Shown here: one piece after another, positions 20,207-30,936 of the stretch | Layout: each line of letters begins with the position of its first letter | How positions within the stretch are numbered: the stretch's first letter is position 1 | Source of the DNA: Hortaea werneckii | Lineage: Eukaryota > Ascomycota > Dothideomycetes > Mycosphaerellales > Teratosphaeriaceae | Reading direction: 5' to 3' | DNA length: 44,936 nt | NCBI GenBank assembly: GCA_037044905.1 | Contig: JBAOKB010000183.1 | Coordinates: 1-44,936 of the forward strand | The notes under the pieces: model-generated | Told to the model about the DNA's origin: nothing | Databases searched by the model: none | Seen by the model: only the letters and a program-made list of their open reading frames with translations | Translations under genes and position numbers: made by a program

Positions 20207-21608
20207 TTACACAACAAGCTCATTCAACCAGTCGTACACCTTCATTGTCGAAGGCCCATCATGGCCTCTGAAAATATCAACAAGGGGCGTGTCATGCTGC
20301 CCTTTGCTATCGACGAAAATCTCTACCTTGCCTCTGTTGTGGACCTGCGCGGAGATTGGGTTAGGGTGGCTTCAAAGAGCGAGTAATGAAACTGACAACA
20401 TACCTTTAGCTTTTCGGCATACGCCTTGATATCATCAGCAAATAGCTCCACACCCCCAGCCAGGACTCTGACGCTCTGCACCGCTTCAGGCAGATTTTCC
20501 CAGAACTCCGGACTCGCAGACAGCGGCGTGTTGTACTCGTCCACTGATGCGTTTGACATGAACGCTTGCGACGCGTTCCCAAGTGCCGACCTGGACATGT
20601 AGTCCAATGGTCTGTCTACATTCATTGAAGGCGAATCCTGTGCGAACGTCACCCAGGGCGACACAAGTATACCTGCTTTCAGTGGCCGAGACAATTTGAC
20701 GGGATTGACGGAGGGGTGCGGGTGGCAAAGATGAGCGAACAGGCCGCATGCGAGGTTGCCCTCTGCTGAATCTCCAATTACGATTATCTACGATAGTGAA
20801 TCAGTGATTGCTTGAACTTCCATCAGTGGGCTTGCTTACGTCTGAGGGAGATTTGCCGCAAGTGTTAGTGAGGTATTGGAGGCCGGCTGTCGCTTGGTGG
20901 AGCTGTTTTGGATATGCGCCGGATGGCGCTAGCTCTAGTATCGTTATCAGCTCAATCTTCCCTCAATTAACTGAGGACTGGGCTGTGATACCGTAGTGCA
21001 ATACCATCACTGCCATCTTTTCGTTATGCGCTCTCGCCTCATCTACCATTTTCTGCGCCCATTGGAAGTGCAGGGCCGAAGCCGGGTTGATGTAGCCGCC
21101 CCCTGCATTTTTCCCTTAGCATCATAACGCAGACAGGCATAATCGTTTCAAAAAGTACCGTGGAGAAAGTAGACCACCGTCCTAGCATCCTTCGCGCCTA
21201 TCCAACACGATTTCGCCCCGTGTGCCAGCGAGACGACCTCAGGCGTGAAACCGGACTTGTTCGCAAATGCTATATACCCATCCGCAGTCGGTCTCGCAAG
21301 CAATCTAACAACCACAGTCAGCAACATGATTCTGCATTCCGGCGAAGAAATCTCACTGTCGTTGCTTAATCGTTCCATAGTTGATGAAGCCCCACATCGT
21401 CCAAGTCTGGATCCATTCGCGATACGTCAGGACCTCTTTACGTGGACGCAACAACCCTGTTAGGGAGGCATAGACGACTGCGGTGGCTTTTACTTGGTGT
21501 TAGCGATCGTTTGTGTAGGTTTACATGTTTGGGTCCTTTACCGATTTTGGCAGCGGTCCCGGCGATGCCAATGTAGTCCCAAATTGAGAAGGATTCCTTG
21601 GACGACAT
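20207..21608 (-). CDS. Alpha/beta hydrolase (HSL/steryl acetyl hydrolase-like)
   Basis: Seven exons are proposed: 21608-21542, 21486-21357, 21304-21159, 21102-20992, 20934-20840, 20787-20404 and 20344-20207. Introns are 52-59 nt with GT/AG ends. All phases agree and the product is 356 aa. An N-terminal region with a hydrophobic stretch (ATAVVYASLTGLL) precedes the domain. The oxyanion-hole motif HGGGY is at 114-118 and is restored only by splicing. YELAPSGAYPKQL follows. The nucleophile motif is GDSAEG with Ser190 (the usual motif is GDSAGG). The likely acid is Asp301/302 (VELFADDI) and His328 (KGQHDTP) completes the triad. The family hydrolyses ester or acetyl groups of lipids or xenobiotics; the substrate here is unknown. 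It may be membrane-associated through the N-terminal segment. Confidence 0.88.
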
Positions 21609-22385
21609 TGTACTGCGCTTCAACGGGCTGGAACAACAGTATTTGATGCGGCGGATATCGTATATATGTTGCCTTCAAGTTTCCAAGCTTTCAAAAGCCG
21701 CTGATCAGGACCTCGGCGGACGTCGGCATACATGTGTGTATATCGGCCGTCTTCGGATGGTGGAGGAAAGCTGAAGTGCCGAAGCAACTGATGAGCTCGG
21801 CTTCGGCAAAGAATCGCTTCCAGCCTGAACAACTTTGAATTGAACGCGTTGTTTAATTGCCCAACAGAGTGCTGAAGCCGAGATTTCATGATTCAGAAGG
21901 AATGGATAGGTCAAGCTTCAAGCCATCAATGGACAAGGGATTCGATCTGAAGAAAAATTGAGTCAACCTTGAAGGCAGGGAAACACATCTTTTCGGCTGG
22001 TCTCTTGAAATGTCAAGAGAGTTGCAGATGGAGATGTACACGGCATGCTCATGTGTCGCTATATTTGCGTGTCCCGAAGCTTTGACTTGCGATGTCAAGT
22101 CGAAAGACCTTTACAGACATCAGAAAAGGCCGTTAGGCCGTTAAAAAGGGAATAACAGGATACAACCGAGACTTACTCTGCACAACGCCTCTCATCATGC
22201 TTTTCAGACGTCAGCACATGAATATCTCCGCATTGTAAGCGCTACACAATTACACTGCCGTACTCGACGCCGTTCCAGCATGGTATCACACAAACGGGCC
22301 CAAACACCCGGTCAAGATCCTCCCTTCTAACGCCAGCCCATGCAATCATCGTTCCACATCACCCTCTCGTTCCGACATTCACAGC
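21609..22385. other. Intergenic region between hydrolase and MCM5
   Basis: Both neighbours run on the minus strand, so this holds the MCM5 3' end and the hydrolase promoter. No gene, RNA or repeat is recognised; short minus frames (for example 21620-21889) lack protein character. Confidence 0.6.
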
Positions 22386-24707
22386 CTATACACCGCTGCG
22401 GTGTACCAGTGCGCCGCCTCTCCGGAACTGCACGCTTTCCCTCCTAACCAGCACTTGCAGTGCGCGGTTGAGACTTTGCTCTGAGTAGCCTTTGCGCTCG
22501 ACGAATTCCCTGCGGAGAGTAGCGAGCGAAGAAGTGTAGCCGATTGGCAATCTGCAGAAACAAAATTAGCAATGCTGTAAGTACGGTAGAAGCGTATGGC
22601 AGTGCGTACCTTCTGCGGAGCTCCTCCTCGACCTTGTGGACCTCCTCCACGAGCTCTCGGTTCCCAGTCATACCAAGGGCAGAAGTATCACCACCAGCGG
22701 ACATGACCGCATCCATTGTCGAACCCAAGAACAGTCGGATAGCCTCATCAACGTGCTTCTCCGTCGCGATGGGCTGCAGTTCGATCTTCGCCAGAGACTC
22801 AGTAATACGGACAAGAGACTCAAGCTGACGAACGGTGATCGGAATACTACTCCTTTGGTTCGCGTCTTGCTCTGCCCTCGCCACTTGTCGTCTAATGGAG
22901 ACGAAATGCGACGACAGCTTCTCGGCCGCTTCTGCGGACATGCGAGGCGCACAGCGGGACTTAGCGTACGCGATGTAGCGCTTCATCTTCTCCACTGGGA
23001 TTTCAGACTGGTGCTCCTGCTGCACCCCCTGGCCGTTCATGTGGATGCCCATGACGTGCTTTGCGATCGTCTCATCCCTGTTGCGGTCGTGCTCGTCGCG
23101 GACGATGAAGATGAGGTCGAAACGTGATAAGATGGTGGTTTGGAAGTCGATGTTCTCGCCTGGACTCTTAAGATCATCGTAGCGTCCGAAGATGGGGTTG
23201 GCAGCTGCAAGAACTGAAGTACGCGCATTGAGGATCGTCGTAATACCGGCTTTGGCGATGGATATAGTCTGTTGTTCCATGGCTTCGTGAATGGCGACTC
23301 TGTCTTCGTCTCTCATCTTATCGAATTCATCAATGCAAACGGCTCCGCCGTCTGCAAGTACCATAGCACCGCCTTCAAGGTAGAACTCGCGTGTGCTGGT
23401 GTCACGTTGAACAGATGCAGTCAGACCAGCTGCAGAAGAACCTTTACCAGAAGTGTAAATGGCGATTGGAGCGCATTTCTCAACAAATTTGAGCAGTTGG
23501 GATTTTGCCGTACCGGGATCACCCAGCATGAGAACGTTAATGTCTCCTCTCAGCCTCATGCCGTCCGGTAAGATCTTCTTGCTGCCGCCCATCAGCAAAC
23601 ATGTAATTGCTTTTTTGATGTCTGTGTTTCCGTAAATGGAAGGCGCAATGCATGAAGCGAAGAGACTGTAAAGGTCCGGCCTCCGAGACATCTCCAGAAA
23701 TTCCTGCTCCTCTTCTTCTGTGAAGGTCATGCCTGACCCACCAGCGTTGTGGCTCATATCTGTTTGGATACCGACAGCTCGCAGGTATGGGTTTCGAATG
23801 GCAACTGCACCGCTATTCTTGCTGTTCTTCTGGCTGTTGTAAATGCTGAAAACACCCATGACCACACATCTCGAGCCTGGTACCACGCGATTTGCCAAAT
23901 ACCGATCTGCACTGACCAGAATATGACGAGGCAGCTCACCCACGGGTACATCATCTGGTGCCTCTTGCAGCTTCAGAACCTGCTGGTCGATGAATTGGCT
24001 CTTCTCGTGAACGACAAAGTATGGGTCTAGCGGGCACTGCTCTGCATTTGCATCTTCCGGGCCTTTCTGCCTACCACATGCTCTTGGAAGGGTCACACCA
24101 GTAAAACCGGAGCTAACGGGCAAGCTTTGGCTGTACCCGCAATTTCTGCACTCGATGTGGAGAGCGGTCGCTTTACTCGAGAGGGTGCTGGCACCGATCA
24201 CAATGCCTGGTATGCGGACTAGATGTGAAACATTCGTTGCCGTGAGTCCACGGATCGAGGTGTGTGCTATGGAGGAATGGATAAGGAGTTGGTGCTCGGG
24301 AAGGGCCTTTGCGGCTTCGAGGTCGGTCGCGCTTCGAGAAGGATAGAGGATTCGTTGCGTGCACTGCTTTAGAGCTCCTTCAAACTATCACAGCGTCAGC
24401 AAGAGCCATTGGATTGCCTGAGGCGTTCTAGACATACAATTGGTATTATGTCTGCAGGCTCGTTGTTCAGTTTTTGCGCTAGGTGCTCATTGAATGCGAT
24501 CAGGTGCGCAATATCGATGTCGCAAAAGTACTGCTTCGACAGCACATTTTCTCGTATCTGATCGCGGTATATGAAGACATTGTCGAGGTGGAATTCGAGT
24601 ATGAAATCGACGAGCTCTTGCTGAATCTGGCGGTTGCTCTCCTGACCACCCGCAGCGCTACGGTCTTCGCCGAAAAGGGAGAGCGTGTACACTGATTGTC
24701 TGTCCAT
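22386..24707 (-). CDS. mcm5: MCM5, replicative helicase subunit
   Basis: Three exons, 24707-24438, 24384-22610 and 22551-22386, encode 736 aa, the normal MCM5 length. Intron 1 (53 nt) is GTATGT to GATAG with CTGAC; intron 2 (58 nt) is GTACGC to TGCAG. Splicing restores IIPIFEGALKQCTQRI at the first junction and ELRRRLPIGYTSSLATLRRE at the second, both diagnostic of MCM5. The N-terminus is MDRQSVYTL with FRLDN-like DNVFIYRDQ. Zinc-finger Cys are at about 169, 172, 193 and 207. Walker A is GDPGTAKSQ (about 378), Walker B CIDEFDKM (about 441-448), and the arginine finger SRFD (Arg 511). MCM5 is part of the MCM2-7 ring, the motor of the CMG helicase. A naive frame that reads through intron 2 would give a false C-terminus. 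Confidence 0.97.
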
Positions 24708-25083
24708 GCTGCGGATATGCGTTGGAGATCGGTAGGTGGAAGGGAGATGGTGCTGACACCAGTTGTCATGGGCTGTATCTTACGGCAGAGGGGCGGGTGA
24801 AACAGCAAAGAAGGTTGGCCTCACGACGCGTCGCGCTTGAACACGCTAGATAACACTAATGCAAGCAATTCCGGGGATCATCCGCCAGTCAACGCGACAA
24901 GCCTATCTCAAGTATAGTACTGTAGAACGATCTCTTCCCATCTGACTGAATTGTGCATTAACGATAGCATTAAGGATTGCATTATCTCAAAACTTCTCCC
25001 TGAAACGCGACACAAGCTCTTCACAACTACGCAAAGTATATCTTGGGACACCAGCCTGAAGACTGGTCACCAGCTGCACGACA
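24708..25083. other. MCM5 5' flank
   Basis: This interval of about 376 nt upstream of MCM5 lies next to the 3' end of the secreted protein gene on the same strand. Nothing else is recognised. Confidence 0.5.
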
Positions 25084-26244
25084 CTACCACTTCCACCAAC
25101 TACCTTTACTGTTGGAGACCTGCTCAGCAGGTTCTTCTCTTCCCTCAGCATCAAACCCACAAGCCTCGCCCCAAATCCCTTCGCTCTGTCCACACTGCAA
25201 ATCCATTGTCTCATTGAAATGATGATCAATAAAGTAGCACTGGAAGTGTGGGCGTGTCTGGCCATAGTCCGGGAACAGCTGTTGCGCGAACACGAACGAG
25301 CACTTCGGTTTCTGGCTACATGAGCTCTGGCATATTTCCGACGCTTCGTTCGATTCGATAATGCTGGTGTCCAGCTGCTCGCTTTCGGCGTCTTCGCGGA
25401 TCGAGCAGCCGCTTCCTGGGCCGTACACTTGAGTGTACGTCGGAGCGGCTAGTGTCACGGTCGAAGTCGAGGTGATATCTGTGGTTGTTGTCGTGGAGAT
25501 CGTTGTGCCTGCCTGAACCGTTTGTCTGACAGTAGCGTGCCCGGCCATGAGGATCGTAGTTGTTGATGCCAAGCCTGCGGCACCCTGCGACACTCCGTCT
25601 GACGCAGCGGCCGTGACTGTGCTTACTCGGGTGGTCGTTGGTACTGAGAAGCCTGCACAGGCGCATGCATGTGGAATTGCCTGAGGTGCTATCGAGGATA
25701 TCGCGGAGAGGCGGGCAAGCTGAGAAACTGCGGCGCATCCGCCTTCCTCTGGGACTGCGGCCACTTGATCGTTCCAGCCGTCTCCCCGCCGCATGCGCCA
25801 CGCTTGTGATGTCGTGGGAGCCTCTGTCGTCCCGAGATCCTCAACATAAGTCGTGATGGTTGTAGTGCGGTAATTTGTTCTAGTCGACACGTCCCAAGCT
25901 GGAATTGATGGCGTCCTGACCGATCGACTCAGTACCTGGTATAAACATACGCGTGCAGAGGGTGCTTACATTGTGACCTTCACAGTTGTAGTATCGACGC
26001 TCGTTCGCGTCACGGTCACTACGCCATTTGACCCTCCTGATATTTGGCTTGAATTCGCTGTTGGGGCTGCTGCCGTCGTTTGAACAATTGTAGATGTTGC
26101 TTCTGCGCACAGGGTCGACGCAGCCTCACATCCAGACAGACTTGCCAGTCCATTGAATGGAGCTGCTGAGCATTTGTCTTGTGGCAGACCCAGAGTAATG
26201 CCGCTAGCTGCCAACAGAGCTAGAAAAGAAGACGTTCGAAGCAT
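25084..26244 (-). CDS. Secreted Thr-rich protein with Cys-rich C-terminal module
   Basis: Two exons, 26244-25970 and 25915-25084, encode 368 aa, using a 54-nt intron (GTAAGC donor, TACTGAG branch, GGTCAG acceptor). An alternative acceptor at 25880 is also in frame and would remove 12 residues. The N-terminus is a signal peptide (MLRTSSFLALLAASGITLG) followed by a small Cys-containing region. The middle is rich in Thr/Ser with repeats such as TTTITTY and TTISTTTTT, expected to be O-glycosylated. The C-terminal ~90 residues carry regularly spaced Cys (SGCSIRE, ICQSSCSQKPKCSF, HFQCYFI, LQCGQSE, EACGFD) in a PAN/apple-like pattern. It is probably a cell-wall or extracellular protein; function is not known. 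Confidence 0.72.
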
Positions 26245-26812
26245 GTTAACGATCGTAATTGTGAAGACGTAGCCTGACGTCTTTCAAGCGTAATGAGCGA
26301 ATGCAAGAGCAAGAAGAGAGGTACGAGACCACGAGATAGAAGAGTATAAGCGCATTATTGTAGGTGGACGAAGGCCTTGCTCCTTGTCATCCTACCGTCC
26401 TTAGCTCCTTCTGGACCTACTGGGTGTTTCGCTTGGCACCTGGCTCGAAGTTTAAAAACGTGTACGACACTGGTTGTTAATGCACTTCGCTTGGCCATGA
26501 CGCATCCTTGTAGAGATACGGGAAAGAGGTGGCTGGATTCTGTTCTACTCTCGTTGCCAGTGAGACTTGCAATGAACTGGTTGGATTGTCGTACACCCTC
26601 GTGAAGATCTCTAAATCTGGTATAACGCACGGACCATGATGTGTGAAGCACACTGTGTTTCAAGCGGGATGCACTAAGTTTCGTCAAGCCGATAGCAACT
26701 TCATCAAATCAGGCTTGCCCTCTCTTGACTCGTACAGTAGAGTGTGGAAGCGGTTCATTGCCGCAATTGAAAACAGGCGAGCCAGCCAGAAATCCCATCA
26801 CATACTGTTGCT
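26245..26812. other. Intergenic region between SPO11 and the secreted protein gene
   Basis: No gene is recognised in this 568-nt interval between two minus-strand genes. Short frames on both strands have no family character. Confidence 0.55.
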
Positions 26813-28325
26813 TCATCCCGTCACTTCAATTGCACTTTCAAGTATTGCTGACACACCACCCGGTGCAGCATCTAGCAGCTGCAGTTCTGCCTTGATGTTC
26901 AACATAAGCATGACTTGCAGCTCTCGCCGAGTGGTGTCCTTCTCCGCCCCGCCATCTTGCGAGCGCCGTTCAAGTATCTTGCAAGCCTTACTCCGATCCC
27001 TTGCAGTTAGCATTAGCAGCCATTGATCAGCATGTGCCTCGTCCCGGGATGTAATGATATGCCCGCTATTAAGACCGAGACGGCTGAGCTTTTCGACCTT
27101 GAGTGCAAGGTTCTCATGTCTCATCGCCGCGGAACCATGCTTGTAGACATCCAGAATTGCAATGCCGTCCGGATCATAGTCAGCAAGACCAAAGACCAGA
27201 GGCGACGAAAAGCCATTGTGCGGAGATGGAGTGCTGAGAAAGCGAAGCATAGCCCGTGTGGCGATATCTGGATAGCCCTTGCCAGTAATGAGCACAGTTT
27301 CATTCGAAATTCTCTCCCAGCAGCTTGTACCTGCAAGCGAACGGAAGCTTGCCTCCTTCTCTACCACGATGATCTGTTTGACCGCCTTCATGTCCACGGA
27401 CAAGATATGCTTCAAGTCCGGAATGAGCAAACCGTCTCTGTCAGCTCCACAATCTACACTCGAACCATCACGTCGGCAGAAGTTGATTTTGCCGACCAGA
27501 AGGCCTTTGGCTGCGGCCGCTACGTTGAGAGCTGACCGGGGTACGTTGAAAGTGAATGCTAAATCATCCACATAGCGATCGACTATTGCCTGTTTCCCAA
27601 AGAGGGCTACGTCACGATAGTAAATATCTCTTGTGTACCAAGTCAGCGTGGCCAGCGCGAGAGTAGCGATCAACCGAAGTACCGTTTCGAGATTGTGATA
27701 CCTGTCCGCAAAGCTTCATGTATGAGTTCCAGCACTCGCACAACGACAGCTAAGTGGTATTAGTATATTATGAAGACGCAGATGTTGAGATCTCACCAAA
27801 GCGCCATGCCTCCTCCGCCGTTCTGCCAGGGAAGCTTAGGCGTCTCGTCTTCGCGTGGTGGCTGATGTCATCTGTTGAAGTTCTTACTTTTAAAGTCAGC
27901 CCAATGTCGTCGCCCTCGTGATGGAGAGCGTCGCGTATTTGTTGAAAAAGGTGCTCAATGCACTGAATGACGGTGAAATGGCCCTGGCCTTGACTTGGAG
28001 CCTTTAACGTATCAGGCGACACCTCTGCCGTCGAAAAGCGTAGACAGGACGGTGCTACATTGTTCACAGAGTTGGACAGATTCTGACCATTTCTGTTGGC
28101 GTCATATTTTCCAAGGTTCTCAGATAGCTGATCTCTTTCATCGCTTTCACCCGGGACTGTATCGCTAGGGATTAGCACCGACGAGGGCCTATCTCCATCC
28201 GACGTAACCTCTTCGTCACTTTCGCAGAATGTCAACTGGGCTGCAGTATTGGTCAATGAACTTTGTGAAGAGCTGAAAGCCGCATGATCTGTCTCAAAGA
28301 GATCATCAAAGTCGGACTGATCCAT
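26813..28325 (-). CDS. spo11: SPO11, meiotic double-strand-break transesterase
   Basis: Three exons, 28325-27797, 27749-27683 and 27629-26813, encode 470 aa. Intron 1 is 47 nt with TACTAAT and TTAG; intron 2 is 53 nt (GTACTT to ACAAG). The spliced junctions give RFAVVVRVLELIHEAL and ITISKRDIYYRDVALFGKQ, the SPO11/Top6A active-site region, with the catalytic Tyr at 203 (second Tyr of IYY). The Toprim domain is visible as IIVVEKEASF (metal-binding Glu) and GLADYDPDGIAI (DxD). LITGKGYPDIATR precedes it. The first ~120 residues are acidic, Ser-rich and unconserved. SPO11 forms a covalent 5' linkage at meiotic breaks, so an intact gene argues for sexual competence. It is head-to-head with CAC1. 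Confidence 0.94.
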
Positions 28326-28566
28326 CTCGACAATGTCTCATCATTGAGACGTTGGTGCAGAACCAGGACAGATGGAAATGAAGTGCTGTTATCAATTGAC
28401 GCGCTAGCGGCAAATTCCGGCTCGCGCATCGCGTCCCTTCCAGCGCGTCACTCTCTCAATTCACGAAAGGGCAGGGACAATCACGGCCACCTCACGCATT
28501 ATTCGAAGTTGCTGCCTGTGCGCGTACATGACCTGCTAAATTCTCACATTTCGAACGTGAACGGAC
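28326..28566. promoter_or_regulatory. Compact SPO11/CAC1 bidirectional promoter
   Basis: Only 241 nt separate the start codons of a meiotic gene (minus) and a replication-coupled chromatin assembly gene (plus). No TATA box is obvious. An ACGCGC/GCGCGT-like box, as bound by MBF-type cell-cycle factors, occurs in partial forms (GACGCGCT near 28398, CAGCGCGTC near 28440), which is only suggestive. Confidence 0.5.
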
Positions 28567-30709
28567 ATGGAGGAAATAGATTCGTCACCAGTTGCACCCA
28601 CATCGCCTAATCCACTTAAACGCGGTGCACCAGACGGTAACGATACGCCCGGGAAGAAACCACTCAATCTCAAGGGATCGCAATTTGCCATGCCGACTCC
28701 TCCGGATACTGAAGAGTCCAGCAATTCCAGTCCGCAACATCAGGACCAGAACCAGACAGACCAGCGACAGGGTTCTCCGGCTGCAAGTAGCATTTCCAGC
28801 CTGAGTAGTGTAGAGATCGCGTCAGAGCAGGGAGCTGTTGAGACAAATCAATCCGATAACAGCAAGCTAAATCAACCTCCCGCCAAGCGAAGAAAGCTTA
28901 CGCCGTCGGAGAAGCTAGAGAAGCAGCGTGAAAAGGAGGCAAAGGAGAAGGAAAAGACCGAGCAGAAGGCTCGCAAGGACGAGGAGAAGCGTGTCAAGGA
29001 TGAAGAGAAACGTAGGAAAGCCGAAGAGCGCGAGGCAAAGCGCCGTGAGAAGGACTTGGAAGAGCAGCGGAAGACGGAGGAGAAGCTCAAGAAAGAACGT
29101 TCTCAGATGCGACTAGGTGCCTTCTTTGGAGCCAAGCCGACCGTCACGCCGACCAAGAGACCTATGGAATCTAGTGAAAGTAGCTTTACTAGGCGTAAGT
29201 CACTTTCACTGGAGCCGTTTGACAATATCGCCGACCAGATTCGGCGTTCCCAATCGCCAACGAAGGGTACGCAACCAAATCCTCAGGGTGACGGTGCACA
29301 GCCTACTCCGGTCAAACCTACACCAGAGAAGACTAAGACGGTCTCTGATTACCGTCGGCATTTTCTTCCGTATGAATTGCCGACGCACTCTACTATGGCT
29401 CAGACATTCAGCATACCCAATCCTGATGACTACGCTTACTGGCAAGGCGCATTTGACGACGAACTGAAAGACCCGTCGTTTCGCGAGAAAGTCGACTTGG
29501 GTCTCATTGAACCAAGTGCTGTTGTTGATCACATGTTCAAATCGGATGGTGCAGCTGGGCGCGGCACTCGTCAGTATAACATCCGCACTCTGGTGGATCA
29601 CATTCAAGGCACCTCGTCATCACCTATCGATCTTACTCACGACAACTCCACAGCACGTGCTCCTCTTTTGGCATTGCAGGACGTATCACGACGATATTTA
29701 CATTTCAGCACGGATGTGCGACCTCCTTACTTTGGAACATACACGAAAATACGATCACCTCGATCCACCAGACGCATGATGATCAATCCCTTCAATCGCA
29801 CACGCACAGACACAGACTACGATTACGATTCAGAAGCAGAGTGGGAAGAGCCCGAAGAGGGCGAGGATATCTGCGGTGATGACGAAGATGATGCAGAGTC
29901 TCTCGGAGACGAAGATGAGATGGACGCGTTCCTAGACGATTCTGAGGACTCACTCAAGAACAAGCGCAAGCTCATTACCGGTGACTTGCAGCCCACAAGT
30001 ACGGGTCTCTGTTGGGAAAACGAAAAGGCTGTGGCTGTGCAGAGCATAGGCGACGGAGGCGAGATTTTGGGCGCACCCAAGGAAATGAAAGACATGAGAA
30101 TAGGGTGTCTTCTGCCCAACTTTTCAGGCTGCACCATCGATCCTTTCTCCACAGAATACTGGGCGGGTGACATGGCCGCGCCACCAGTGCCGCTCGGTGA
30201 AACGCCTTTGACAACTCAAGGAACGCTTGCACCGGTCAGACCCCCGCTCCAAGAACGCCACAGCAACGGCTCTCCATCACAAACATTACTCATTGGCGCT
30301 GCAGAGGGCGAGAAGGGACCGATTACCAGCTCTTCCGCCACACAAGGTAACAAGCGTGGACCTAAACCTCAGCCGAAAATGCTCAACAAGGAGGATCTGG
30401 ACGAATTCAAGGAAGCTGTGGTCGGTAGCCCGCTGGGCAAAGTCGAGCTCTGCAAGGGCCTGAAAACTAGGTATGTTGTTCTCGATCGTACAATGCAGAC
30501 GTTGTCCGGAGCTAATTGTCAACAGGTTCCCGAAAATGACCATGGAAACGATTAAAGAGGCCCTGAGCTCGCAGTTTGCACAAGTCGGCAGCAAAAGGCG
30601 GAGAAGAAATGGGTCTTCGTTAGTGCTTCCTGAACGGACAACGAAACGCGTGACGCTGTGCAAACATTCTGATGGGTCTGATGAGGACCTGCTACATCGG
30701 CATCTTTAA
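28567..30709 (+). CDS. cac1: CAC1/RLF2, large subunit of chromatin assembly factor 1 (3' end apparently frameshifted)
   Basis: Exon 1 is 28567-30470 and exon 2 begins at 30526 after a 55-nt intron (GTATGT, GCTAAT, CAACAG). The protein starts MEEIDSSPVAP. A PIP-like and basic N-terminus leads into a long Lys/Glu/Arg coiled region (about residues 115-180, KER region). This is followed by LGAFFGAKP, the conserved DYRRHFLPYELPTHS, and an acidic domain (EEPEEGEDICGDDEDDAE). The C-terminal winged-helix-like segment reads DLDEFKEAVVGSPLGKVELC, then RFPKMTMETIKEALSS. As sequenced, the frame ends at 30709 with a basic tail (695 aa). One base earlier in frame, after the A4 run at 30593-30596, the sequence reads KAEKKWVFVSAS-stop (stop at 30631-30633), the ending expected for the family. 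CAF-1 deposits H3-H4 behind replication forks. Confidence 0.88.
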
Positions 30710-30936
30710 ACAGTCTCGCTTGCGTTTCCGAACTTCTGAGAGCGCAAGGGTGAACTCGACGATATCATTTCTTACAAAAGACAGTCCGATGTACGTATTC
30801 CATAGAACGCAAGAGCTGCAATCATGGTCTATGACGTGCAGAGTCCACCCTTCGCCCTTTTCTAGCTAGAATATCATGACTACATACCTTACAAACTACC
30901 CTTTTCATATCGTACACATATTTCTCCAACAACATT

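Noticed and set aside
22552..22609. MCM5 C-terminus as read straight through without splicing.
   Set aside because: The unspliced frame gives a non-conserved hydrophobic tail; splicing this 58-nt intron restores the family sequence LPIGYTSSLATLRRE.
30588..30600. Programmed -1 ribosomal frameshift in CAC1.
   Set aside because: The AGC AAA AGG context is only a weak slippery site, no strong downstream structure was seen, and a missing A in a homopolymer is simpler.
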